Positions 13,278-24,926 of a stretch of 64,000 nucleotides of DNA are shown piece by piece. The notes under the pieces were generated by a model that saw nothing but the letters and a program-made list of their open reading frames with translations, searched no databases and was not told the DNA's origin. Source of the stretch: Coprinopsis marcescibilis (taxonomy: Eukaryota > Basidiomycota > Agaricomycetes > Agaricales > Psathyrellaceae); NCBI GenBank assembly GCA_004369085.1, contig ML210161.1, forward strand, positions 124,001 through 188,000, given 5' to 3'. The translations under genes and the position numbers were made by a program. Positions within the stretch are counted from its first letter, which is position 1. Every line of letters begins with the position of its first letter.

Positions 13278-15013
13278 TCAAGACCTGGTGTCCCGAGCCT
13301 CTGCCTCAACAACAGCCCCTCCTGATCCCCCTCCACCTGATCCACTAACACTCTGCCGGCGAGTCTTGCTCTTCGCCGCTGGACTCGTGGTAGCACTGTA
13401 AACAGAAGAAGAAGGGACGTTGTTGTTCGTTGCACCACCGTCACTGGCCTCAACTGCCTGATGATGGTGATGTTGGTGGTGGCCCGAGCCACTCGTCGCC
13501 GATTTCGTCAATTCACCAGGAACAAGACCCGACCCTGATCGCCGAGCAATCAGAGCCCGGATAGCGCCCAGCCAGCGAATTTCATCCTCTTCACTAGGCG
13601 CGCAAAGGAGAAGAGTGTTTTTGGTCATCGCAATCTTGAATGTGTGCGACCTCGCACCGTCATCGCCGTCTGAGACCGCGGAGACTCCAGGTGGGGAAGA
13701 GGATTGCGGGTGCTTGCCTTGAGGCAGTTGGTATTCGAGAGCATCCAGAATGGCACTGAATGGGACGGTACGAGTTGGTTTCGGGTCCTGACAGATCAGA
13801 CAGATGGTATCAGTATATCTTCAGAAGAACTCGAAACATATAGCGCTTACCATATGGCTTTGAGAATACACGAGCTTTTCACTTGTTAGAACGAACCAGC
13901 GTTTCTGCCATTTGCGGCGGTGAGAAGATAGCTTCATGAGATAACCAGAAATGATGACTTTCGGTTGAGGGGCCGAGGGTATCGATGGGGATGGGGCGAA
14001 ATTGATTGCAGTGGGAGAAGGGGCACCGCGGTACCCACCATCCTCAGAGTCGGAAGAAGTAATGGGATGCAACTGCCCGGGAGAGGTGGAAATTGCGAGA
14101 GAGCTTCCCCGTTGGGTGGGTTGCTCCGGCCTGTTGATAATTGGGATGGGTGTAGAAGCTGAGTTCCGCGTAGAGGTTGCCAGTAAAGCCTGCCGAGCAT
14201 CCTCGATCGCGGTGACCCACTCCCGGACATCCTGTGGACTGCTAGCTTGAAAATAGAATGTGCGGTGTGGCGAAATGAGGCTGAAGGTGTTGTCGTGACG
14301 CTTCAAATTAACTGGTGTGCAGGAGTGTACGTCAGATAGATCGAGTAGTTTAAGTGTTTGGTATTCTTCGCTGCTCTTGTAGTAAGCGAGATGTGCTGGT
14401 CGAAGCACGAACCACCGCTTCTTCCATGTCTAGAGATCGCGCAGAAACATGAGCCAAGGATGAACATCGGATGCAATTGAATAGACGCACCTTGCGCCGT
14501 TCGCCCTTCTTGATAAGATATCCCGACTTGATGACGCTCTCGTCGACGTTGTTACGCGGACGTCGTAGATCGGGAGTCCTCCATCCACCCTCTACGGCGT
14601 CTTCCTCGTCGGTATCCTCGCCGCTGACAGGGCTCCTCTCCGCAATAGATGACAGAGGCGGGTTCGTTGGAGTGCCAAACTGGAAACCACTATGTGCCAG
14701 AGAACCAGTCAGCACATCCGGGGTTTGAATAGAATCTGAATCTGATTCCGTTCCGGATACGTGGCCAAGGGTTGGCTATGAACGTTGACATCGCACCAAC
14801 AGCACATGGAGTGGAGTAAAGTTGTGGTACATACAGAAAGAAAACAGTTAGTCAAGTGGTTATTGGTAGTTGGGGACCGTCAACTACAAAATTTGGCCAA
14901 TGACCCGAGTCCTAAGCGAAAGAAGTTCTTACCTTGGGCGGTTTGGAAGCTGAGTGTACTGAGAGCTTTCGCTGTATTTCTTGCGGCGACGGAGGAACTG
15001 CTGCTGGAGGCAT
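13278..15013 (-). CDS. Protein with two PH domains
   Basis: Predicted 484 aa, four exons: 15013-14933, 14775-14491, 14429-13851, 13787-13278. The start gives MPPAAVPPSPQEIQRKLS; the first intron (156 nt) is long for this window. PH domain 1 spans about residues 107-215, with VIKSGYLIKKGERRK joined across an intron to TWKKRWFVLRP, and ends in the expected Trp helix (VREWVTAIEDA). PH domain 2 spans about 281-420, starting SGYLMKLSSHRRKWQKRWF and ending in EIRWLGAIRALI. The K-x-W-K/Q-K-R-W-F pattern with a basic beta1-beta2 loop is typical of phosphoinositide-binding PH domains, so a membrane-associated adaptor is likely. A Ser/Pro-rich linker joins the domains and a Gly/Ser-rich tail ends the protein. 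No catalytic domain is seen. Paired PH adaptors occur widely in fungi, but I cannot name this one. Confidence 0.8.
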
Positions 15014-15678
15014 TGCTGGCGAGTGGACTGGCCACCGTGTAGATAGATAAGACGGAAACTGGTAGAGCCACTTGCTTGGGTGAGTAGAATGACTTGACAA
15101 TAATCCTCGAGACTGGCTGCCAAGTCGGACTGATGTGGCCGTGGTCCAAGTAATCACGTGGACGTACGTAACCAATGAGGCGCCGAACGTCGGGCCATCG
15201 GTCTATCCCGACCACCCACAAAAAGACGGTTGTTGCTGGACCACCAGCTGTCTTGTAGAATAATCGGAATTCTTGGACAGTATTGGTTTCTAAGACCCCA
15301 CGCCTTGACCATTGCTCAGCACTGGTCTTGTGTGGGCCCTCAGTAGTTCTTCGGATATAATAGATGGGTGTCGCGGTCAGGTCAATAATCACGACATGTC
15401 GAAAAGAAAGAACTTGTATCTGCATTGTGAAACCGTTGATTTAACCCGTCTTTTAGTAACTTAAATATAGCCCCTTCTCCAGACTTATTTCTCTCGCGGG
15501 ACTTGCCCGACGTCGTGACAGCGAAACCCGACACGGTCCTTTAATTAGCAACTTCCAAATCGGGGTAGATGTGTGATCAGAAATCACGGGCTTTGCGCGA
15601 TCGCAGGTGCGATAACCAGAGTGAACAGCAGGCCTCTTTCTCTTCGACCACCTTTCTTACGCTCTTACAACAACTACA
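15014..15678. other. Divergent intergenic region
   Basis: Separates the minus-strand PH gene from the plus-strand ACBP gene, so it should hold both promoters. A 181-codon minus-strand frame (15425-14880) crosses it but shows no domain and overlaps the first PH exon in another frame. It is taken as chance. Confidence 0.5.
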
Positions 15679-16262
15679 ATGTCTGAATCGCAATTCAAGA
15701 AGGCCGCTGATATCATCCAGAACCTGCCCAAGGACGGCAAGATCAAGCCCACCACCGACGATCAGCTCTACGTGCGTTGCGATCGTGGATTTCCCGCTTG
15801 CGTTACACTTACGAGATTTCCCTCTTTCTGTAGTTCTACAAATACTTCAAGCAAGGCACGTAACACTCGTTTCGTCGGGCAGCTGAACCCATTTATCTAA
15901 ACCTTTGTATTCAGCAACCATTGGTGATGTCAACACCACCCGACCTGGCCTTTTCGACTTTGTCGGCAAAGCCAAATGGTCTGTTCTCAATCGTCAGAGA
16001 TTCGTATCAACTTCTTAACCCTCTCAATCTACAGGGAAGCGTGGAAGGGTGTAGAAGGTACCCCCAAGGAAGACTCCTGGAAACTCTATGTCGAGAAATT
16101 CATTGAGGTAAGTGGCTCCCTCAACCCGTCCCCTTTGATAGCCATCAATGGGCCCATCTATTAAACAGTGAATGATTTGGCTGATCTTCCGTTTAATAGG
16201 TCCTCAAGTCTGTCGATGACGAAGAGTCCAAGAAGCACATTACTGAAATCGAATCCGCTTAA
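15679..16262 (+). CDS. ACB1: Acyl-CoA-binding protein
   Basis: Predicted 104 aa, the usual ACBP size, in five exons: 15679-15771, 15834-15855, 15915-15978, 16035-16107, 16200-16262. The protein binds long-chain acyl-CoA esters in the cytosol and supplies them to lipid synthesis and transport. The signature FYKYFKQATIGDVNTTRPG at residues 32-50 contains the ligand-binding Tyr and Lys. It is followed by LFDFVGKAKWEAWKG and a final helix WKLYVEKFIE. Intron 2 must use a GC donor (CAAG|GCACGT), because the only nearby GT donor breaks the frame. The 5' UTR is CT-rich and ends CAACTACAATG, as for a well-expressed fungal gene. The symbol is given by homology to the yeast gene. Confidence 0.93.
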
Positions 16263-19200
16263 TGCATCGAAGATCTCCCGGGACCGTCTTGCACTAGTCT
16301 ACAACGAACCTAACTGTTTTGCAAATCGGAAATTATATCCAATGTAACTCGAAGTCGCATCATCTATAGTATACTCATCACAATACCTTGACAACCCCGA
16401 AAATCGCGAACTCTCCACTAGGTATGATGTCAACTTGAAAGCCAAACGGTCGCGAAGCGCGATGAAGTATGGATGATCACTTCTACCGTCCAGACGACAT
16501 CCCAAACCTCCAACGTTGAAACTCCCTTGACATGCGAAAAGAGCGCCGACTTCGAAGCGCCGAGTAGCGTGGGCCTGAAGTTCATTCCGGTTTGTAAGGG
16601 TTCGCCTGAGAGGGTGTCAATTAGGGGCGTCTATACCATGTGGCCACGGGATTCCCGAGTAACGCCCAAACAAAAGAGTCGCTTGAGAACATGAGAGCTC
16701 TGAATATCCTCGGAACAGAGCTCTTGACATTTGCTTTGGAATCCGCAGAAGAGTGGTAGAGCGGGTGTGGAAGAAGGTGCCAGTACGTACGTACACCGCG
16801 CATCGTGCGCAGTCAGGGTCCAGTGTTGACTCCTCAAACATCAAACTGGGAATATTTGTTTTCTAATTTCCAGTGATTCGGATATCAGAATTGTGACGTT
16901 GGTGGCTGACTAGTTAAACGAGGGAGTCGGATGGAGCCCTGGCTACATACGGGCAGTTTGAGCTTTGGCGCTACAGCATCTAGGCCTCTCGTGCCGGTAG
17001 GCGCCTGCGTGGTGTCCACGTTACCCAAGTACCAACATACTTCTTGCGTGTAAAAGCCTATAAACGGGATTCACTTCACGTATCACCCTTGATTGCCCGA
17101 CTGGAGTGAATGAGTTCTTTATTAATGAAGTATCGGATTGTTTGTTGGAGAGGATGCTGTATAGTTGTTTTATGTTCCGGTTGATCATGATAGGTGATAA
17201 CGAGTGAATGTGGTTCGACAACTCCCCAACTCGTGCCTGAAGATGTGCGATGATTTGACTGCAGAACACCAGTTGGCTGGCAATTTTTTAAAGTTCAGGG
17301 CTATGGTACTTGGATTTGATGAGGAAACACCGAAGACAGGTGTCGGACATTGCTATATCACTGACTCGATGAACAACACACCTTCTTGCAACAGAAGTCA
17401 CCATGGGCTCAGACGTAACCAATGCAATGAGCAGAGAGCCCCTGTTTCTCCTATCTTGACCATGGAGTGTAGCATGTGCGAATCCCATGAAAATGGTGCT
17501 CTGATTCTTGAACATGTAAAGACAACAAAACACGTTCTCTTACTGCTGCGGCAGTGATGGATAGGACAAAGATTATGTTTAGCACAACTTCCGACCCGGT
17601 GCTATACTTCCTAAAGCTATTTGAACCCCAAAAAACAGCAGAGGATGTTGTGGGGTCACGATTGAAAAGGATCTTGGATCTGTGTGGGGAAAGGTCTCCT
17701 AAAGGTCAACAAAAGCGACTATTCGGTTGCTCGTTGCATATAACCCTTTTCTTCACATCGTTACCTTTTAGCAACGCCAATTAAGTTTCCTCAAGGCCAT
17801 ACAGATGACGAATGGACACAGAGGAGACGAATGTCGTTCGGGGAGAAGGATACATGAACACCACAATCCACCTCGTGGTACTTGGAGAAGTTTCAAGGGC
17901 TGCACATTTCGGGTTTAATTTATAAAGTTCTCGGGCTTCACAGGAGTTTCGTATGCACCAGATTCTCATGGGCTTCTCAGACATGGATTGGGCCTTGACG
18001 CCCAACCGAAGCGCTCAAGTTGAGCAAGCAAAATCGATTTGTGTCACATTGGTTCGAGGAGATAAAGCGCCGGCTGAAGCTGGGCAGCGCCAAAGTTTGC
18101 CAAGTAGGGACCCCAGGCACCGCTGGCTGAGGATATCTGGATGCTTTTGGGTTTTCGGTTTACTTCTGTTTATTTGGATCTTCGTCCGATATTTATTTGT
18201 CTTTATTTTAATCACAAGGCGGTGGGCATGGTGTGCTTAGGTTGAAGGAGTCTGGTCTGGGAACGATCAGCACAAGCATTGCCTTCAAGTCTCATCTTTG
18301 AACATACGAGCACTGGTTATTCTCTGCCCTTAGTAAGTGCTAGACACAGGTTTCTACTGTTCACCTGGGGTTTTGGTGTTTTGGATGGACAAAGTAAATG
18401 TAATATGAGGTGGAAAGGGATAGTGCCCGTGAGGAGTGGATTGATATGTGATGGAATTGGGTTGGATTGGGGGGAAACATTGTGATGAGGTGAGTGACCG
18501 AGTTGATCATCATGACCGGGCTTCTCTTGTTTGACAATTGTTGGGGAATATCCGCTCGGTATGGGCTTTTCGACGAACAACACATACGGTGGGGTTTCCG
18601 TTGACGGTTCTGGTTGGCATCTGCAGATCATCATCGTTTTCACCATGTTCTCTCGATGTGCTCCTCGCACTAACACATTCTGGGAGCATATTACATTACT
18701 CAAGTCAGCCCCTGTTTATGGAGCGTAGAAGTGGCGGCTGTTCCAACAATGTACCGCAAGACCTAACTGCATCAACATATGGTCATTCATTTCCCATCCA
18801 AATCAGGATGGACGGAACTGCCTTAGAAGCAGGCTACCAGGACCGCCGCTACCTCCAAGTCTCGACCGTATGCGAATTGAATTGGAGGTACATGTTCTAC
18901 TATACATTCCGCCGCACCCAATTGAACTGCAGTGTCAGTTGAACGGAAATAACGTTACTTCTACCTGTGTGTGTGCCATGAATGGAAATAAGATATATGT
19001 CGCGTGTCCCGCGATTCCGAGCAGTCACCAAGAATAGGAAAAGAGGTGCAATGTCTTCCGAGCGAAGGCATTTCTCGCACCGCATTTTCGTATCGTTTAT
19101 GACTCGGGAGACAAGAACACCTGTTGATAATTGCTCGCGAATCCAATGTCAAAGGAAGCTTGTTTGTGCAGATTTGGAACATCCGGTTTAACGTTCTTTC

Positions 19201-22200
19201 TTTAAGAAGGCCGTTAACGGTGTATTGCAGACCTGCAGACCTGTGCTTTTTCCAGAAATGACGACGCTGGGAGGCACGCTGTTGAATGAATAGACACGAG
19301 GCTTACCTGTGTGATGGGAGAAGTGCCCACGGGTTGGGTTGAAGCAGTCGCTCCTTTACTTGCCTCTGTTGTCAAAGTCCTGCTCGAACGAGGTAAAGGT
19401 GGCGCAAGGCGCAGTGTTGCCGCGAGGCTTTTGAATTGTCAAGAAACCCTTCTCCAACACGTTTGATAGAATTCGAAGGAAGAAATATGACATTTCCTCG
19501 CCGAGCGATGGTTCTATTCGTCAGGTGAGTGCAATGCCTCGTTCTCTCTGGCAAATATTTCAGACACCGCGATGGCGCTTACCCATCACCCGACGTCAAG
19601 CCTGGCTTCTGTTGAGCTTATATGACCCGCAGAATCAAAGCAATGACGAAGCCTGTCTGGGTGCTTGAACGGTGAATGGGGAACGATCGCCATGCAGAAC
19701 GCATTGTGGGGTACTTCTGTGGATGAACCCCAATTTCTGTCCTGTTATCACCCGAAGACCTTCCGGCGCTAATGACTGCCAGCCCGCCGTGACGGTCTGT
19801 TAAACAAGGTCTCTTGGCTTGTCAGCCGGAGGCTTTTAGCTACGAATTATCTGTTCTTGGCTGTTCCCAACCCCATCCTGGAACCGGTCTCAAATGTTAA
19901 CAGCGCCGATGGGACCTGAAAGGGCGCAGGTACCATGAGACACCTTACAAAAAGCGAGATGGTAGTAAAAAAGCCCAACGATTGTAATTTGGGAACAATA
20001 CCGAAGTAAAGTGCACCAGATTCGAGGGCACTGAATCTGATGGTCTCGAAACAAAACGCTAACGGCATATCAGTCGTCGATTGCCATTCTTCCATCAGAT
20101 TCTTGTAGACTGAGGCGAACCGCACTGTATTTCCCACTGCTTCCATTCCCCGTATGAACGGTGGTCGCCGTCAAGGAGAAGGTCGCCGTCAGTACAGTTG
20201 TTGCGAGGCATGAGGAGGGCTACCATTCTGAAGCAACTTCAGGGTTGAGGTATGCACATGGACTCGAGGTCCAGTCGTCAGTCTAACGCTCGTAACCCCG
20301 ATTTAGCCGTGTTGATATCCTGACTGTATCCAAAAAGAAACCCAGAAGGAGCGGATAATGCATTCTCTCGACCCCAGCGACACATCTGAGACTTTGAGTC
20401 CGTGCTGCCATTCAGGATGTGGCGGGCTAATGCATTTGGGACTACAAAAGGGAATGTCAAAGGTACTGGGCCAAGAATAAGAGCAGCGGTATCAGTTGGA
20501 CGCGCCCTTTACCGAACGTGTCGGTGATTTTCAAGCGGACTAACAGTTGCCATTACAGGTGATATTATCGTTGGTTCCTAAACCAAAATGGATGCCGACG
20601 GTGTGCGGCTTGTCTCCAAAGTCGATTGTATCGGTCGTGTGTGTCGGTGGGCAATAGACGATACACTCTGTATATGGCTCATCTTTCCGAGCGATCGGGC
20701 TCTCCAGACGAGACAAGGCCGAACTTTAATGATGAGAGCAACTTCCAGCGAGTTTTACGGAACTTCGGGAATTAATGCATACTAGTTAAGGGGCACTTAC
20801 ATACGGACTAACGCTTGCAATGGATAATATACATCGCAGAAGTCACCTCGAGTCATGGCACCAGGTAACGATACAACTTGCTCAGCCACAGACAGGTTGT
20901 GCATCATCAGATCGTTTGGGTGAGAAGAAGTTAGAAGCAGAATACTGAGAAGGAAGAGCACCAGATGGCCGCCGATAACAAAGGGCAGAATGCACTTGCC
21001 GGGTCAGATGTCCACCTTTGGTCTTTCCGGGTGCATGCCACGATTCTGTAACTCACCGTCGTTGGCTCCAGGAACCAAATCGGGACAGGTTCTTCCAAGG
21101 TGTCAGTCAAACGCCTGAAAGACTGTGACCACAGTCACCCCAGAATTTACGGGGCATGTAGATGTCGGCGATTGGAGGGCCGAGAAGGTCTTTAGAGCCT
21201 GAGTGAAGTGTGCAGTGCCTTTATGGCCTTTGAGGGTCGATTAATACAGGCGCCGGCCTAGGCGCTTCAATAAACCCGTAACTTGAGATGTCCACAGTCT
21301 CAGTCCAGGACATCTTGTCAGCACTGTACGACAAGAATGCAGAGATGTCAAGTCCTGATCAGGGACAAATGCCGCCAAGGTGGATAAGCCCTGAACGCAT
21401 ACCATTTTGCGACAGGTTTGGTCCAGAGAAGGTCAAGAACGGACCAAGGACCTGTCCATACAATTATTGTTAGCGAAAGACCGTACACTCTATCCTTTGC
21501 TGTCCGCGTCTAGAAGCCATCGAAAGGTACGCACCAAGTACTTTATTATTTGACGATCACGCCCTGTCAATATGTTCGTCCTTTCTTGCTATATCCTGGA
21601 ATTGAGACTCCTCCCTTCCACGCACGGGAACACATGTCATTCTTGAAATATGCTCAATTCTAAATGAGCTAAAAGCTATATATGTACTCAGTTGGTACCC
21701 CCAGAATGTACTCAGGAAACGAACTAGGTGTTTACATCGGCAATTAAAACAAAAAAAAAACCGATTCTGTTGGTTTCGCGCTAGGAGTCAAGTTACGGAT
21801 GCTTCGAATTCGAAACCAATTAGCATCGTTCTTTTATGGCGCTGTGGCAGATATGAAGATTGGCGAGAAGTGGGCGGTTAAATAAGTCGACCACGTTCAA
21901 TGGTAGTATCTTCGAGAACCAAGGCAATCTCGGATGAAAACACCAAATTGCCGAGAGTGGCGGTGAGCCTTGATCGCTTGTGGCCCGTGCGCGGAGACCT
22001 TTGGACGATGATGGAGTCGGAGTCGGACGGACGTTTCGTAGTTGTCAGATTGTACTCAAGTCTCAAATCGACACAGTTTCCTCATCGTTGATTGTTCTAT
22101 CCAATATTTGGCTGTAGCTTACCTGCTCTGTACAGATATTAACTGCTGCTCGTCAAAGTCTATCGGCTTCAAACGCCTTTGAGCGAGCGCATTCGCGAAA

Positions 22201-24926
22201 GTCTTCCTGTCACACGGCTGACAACTGGGCGCGATGGTTCTCTTTGCTTGAACGCAGCCATTGCTGAATGAATTTTGAGGGTCACATCCTCTGGAATACT
22301 CGGCCCATCGCCACCCGAAGAACTCGTTATGTTATGGATCCCCGCCCACGAAACCGGTCAGCCACGCTGCTATGGACAATGGCGGGAAATGGGTAAAGCA
22401 TGGGACTTGAAGCGCCAGAGACGCAAAGGCATGTTGAGTAAATCCTTCTTTCGCTTCATGAAGCTCACAACATACTTACAGCCTACATAAGATGGTTATC
22501 GCCTGCTTCGACTATCAAAATAGAACGTCACAAGCTTGTTATCGTCCTCATTTACGTTCAAACAAGAAGAAATTAGTATCGCACTTGAACCCCAGGTCAC
22601 AAGTAAAACTGTCCTAGCTTTCTCTCAGTTTCTTTAAGCGTCGGGCCTATCCGGAATGGCGGCCACGGCAATTCTCCCTCATTTTGTGACCATGCCCTTT
22701 CAGATTGCGGAGAGGCCCAGCGATATACCCTTCGTGCACATAAGGGCATGTTCTCGGTGGGTTGAGTCACTACTCTGATTCTACGCTCCTGAGCTTGACA
22801 TCATCCAGATTATCTCCAACTCCGTAAGCTGTCATTTCAATAAGACGCTTGAAACCGTCAGGAACACGATGACAAGGCTTAAAACCCTTGCCGAATTATT
22901 TCCCCACCCTGGAAGCTTCGTTGAACTTCTGTCGGCCTTCCGTTCCAATTTTCCATTCCAGCATACCTTCTCCCGTTTGTTTGTTAATTTACGGTGACCT
23001 TCTACTGCCTCGAGTTCGATCTTTCCACTTTGTTCTACTTCCTTGGCTTCAGCAACGGTTCAATCTAGGCGATTTCGCGGTTTTACAGTGTGGGTTATCG
23101 ATCGGACCCTATGCAAGATTCAATACATGACCAGGACAGCGTCGTATTGAGCTTCGCCCGGCTTTTGGGCCAGGAATTGGCGTGTCGGAGCTCATTTCCC
23201 TTTTTTCAAGGCTTCAAAGTGAGCTACCTTTCTCCCGGGGCTTTTGCGCCATTTCAGAACGAAGACATCTCTGCTCTGGCATCTGAAAAAAATGGAAACC
23301 CCGCCATCTTCGCACTGAACATGGATCAAGGTGAGTGCTAAGAACGCTGCTGCCATATATTTTATTCGCTCATGCGCGCTTGAAGAACCGACTCGTTGGT
23401 AAGATCACATCCTTCTGTGCTTCTCTCAGGGGGCGAATGGTGTTGCGCCTCTGCCTACCTCATGATTGACAAAAGGAAATACCAAAAGCTTGAGAAGAGT
23501 AACTGAACCTGGAGTACCATCTTCAACACCGCTGGATGGCTAACCAAAAGTCTTTGGATGTCGGCATAAAACCCCCAATTCCAGGACATCCATTAACTTC
23601 AGGGTGCTATCGGAGTGTAACGTTGCAACGGGCTTAGTCGGATAACGATCAGAAGTCAGAATGAACCTAGGCTTTCAACTACCCGAGAAAAAAGTTCTTG
23701 CGCAAAGGTTCGTTGATCGATCCTCGAAAAATCCATTTCTATTCAAACTTCCAGGAGCAGCCATATTCGATTTGTAAAGGCGCAGGAAACGCGCGATAGC
23801 TCCACCGGTTCTTATCATCCTCCTATCTCTCAGGAATCCGATATCTCATGTATCAGTTATGCGAAGTGAATGTAGCTTGTGTGTGTGTTCCTCTGGACTT
23901 TTGTTTTGATTAATCATTTCGCTTTGCTCATAATCTGCCAAGGACACCTAGGCTCACCCCCTAACGTCATCGTCATGGCTCTACAACGCGGACAGGACGA
24001 ATGGTACAACACTAATGAACGCTCGGAACCGTCCGTGACAACACGAGTTGAACACAGAATGGCCCGGGGCGCATGCACCGCCGCGGATGCTGTGCGCCTG
24101 AGGTGCGTGTCTTACCTTCCTCTTTGGACACAACTCAGCAAAAATCCAGTCGTTTTGGCGAAATGTGGACGACTTCCTTCGATTGAAAAGATTGCGAAGA
24201 CAGCGAGGTTAGGAAAATCGAAGGTCGAGGATGCAGCCGACCTGACGATCGACGGAACAGTAACGGAAAATACGAAGACCAAGAGAGCGGAGGCCCATGA
24301 CGCGACCTTATTAACCTCCGGTCCCCTGTCGAGGCCCTGAAAGAACGTCACTTATGGAGAAACCATTGCATTCCATCGACTTCTGCTAGCCCTATCTCTG
24401 AGGACGATAACACTTGCCGCCAGCTGATAGAGCTCTTTATTTCGGGTCAAAGCTACTCATATGAGTAAGGTGAATGCGTGGCTTGCAGCTAGCACAGAAC
24501 GCGATTTCGCCTTTTCTAACCGGACTATCACTCGTGGAAACATGGAATCTGCTCTGACTTCATGGAATTACGGAGCTCTTGTCCACGGCAGCCGCTTGGC
24601 ATACGGTTATCTTACAACGACTTGAATTGCCCGGACTTCCGAGAAGGACGTGTAAGGTCGGAAAATGGGCACGAGGCTGATGTATGATGTGCGCCTGCCT
24701 GTTTTTTAATAATCCCTTTGAACTTACCAGGATCGGCAGATGGACTTTACTTCTTTGGCTTCCTGATGTAGCAATTTCAGAACAGACTTGTGGAACAGAG
24801 ATAACCCCAGGATGCGATGTGCGGAGCGTGGAACGTTGCGATATATAGTGTGCTAGGACGACCATCCATCCTTTCCTCAACTGTCTACTTCCCCTCATAC
24901 GCCTTACTCCTCTCGCGTTTGGCACC
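16263..24926. other. Long gene-poor interval, about 8.7 kb
   Basis: By far the longest stretch without a supported gene. The longest frame is 153 codons (23879-24340, plus) and none shows a known domain. One fragment near 23090-23512 reads as coding with a plausible splice junction and is listed separately. I found no reverse transcriptase or transposase motif, no long simple repeats and no obvious tRNA. It could be decayed transposon sequence, regulatory DNA or a noncoding transcript region. Confidence 0.4.
23090..23512 (+). pseudogene. Possible decayed coding fragment
   Basis: A frame starting near 23090 reads SVVLSFARLLGQELAC and later APFQNEDISALASEKNG, then NPAIFALNMDQ, ending at a good donor (CAAG|GTGAGT at 23332). 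A CTCTCAG acceptor near 23430 continues the frame as GGEWCCASAYLMIDKRKYQ and stops soon after. The amino-acid flavour and the splice pair suggest real coding ancestry. There is no credible upstream start, the product would be about 100 aa, and I recognise no family. It could be a remnant of a secreted or enzymatic protein, or chance. Confidence 0.25.

Noticed and set aside
14880..15425. 181-codon minus-strand frame crossing the start of the double-PH gene
   Set aside because: It overlaps the first PH exon in another frame, shows no domain, and the PH gene start at 15013 gives a better splice chain.
18808..18942. 44-codon frame starting MDG and ending CSVS, CaaX-like
   Set aside because: The last residues resemble a CaaX box, but the rest is Tyr/Arg-rich and unlike pheromone precursors, and there is no promoter signal. 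Treated as chance.
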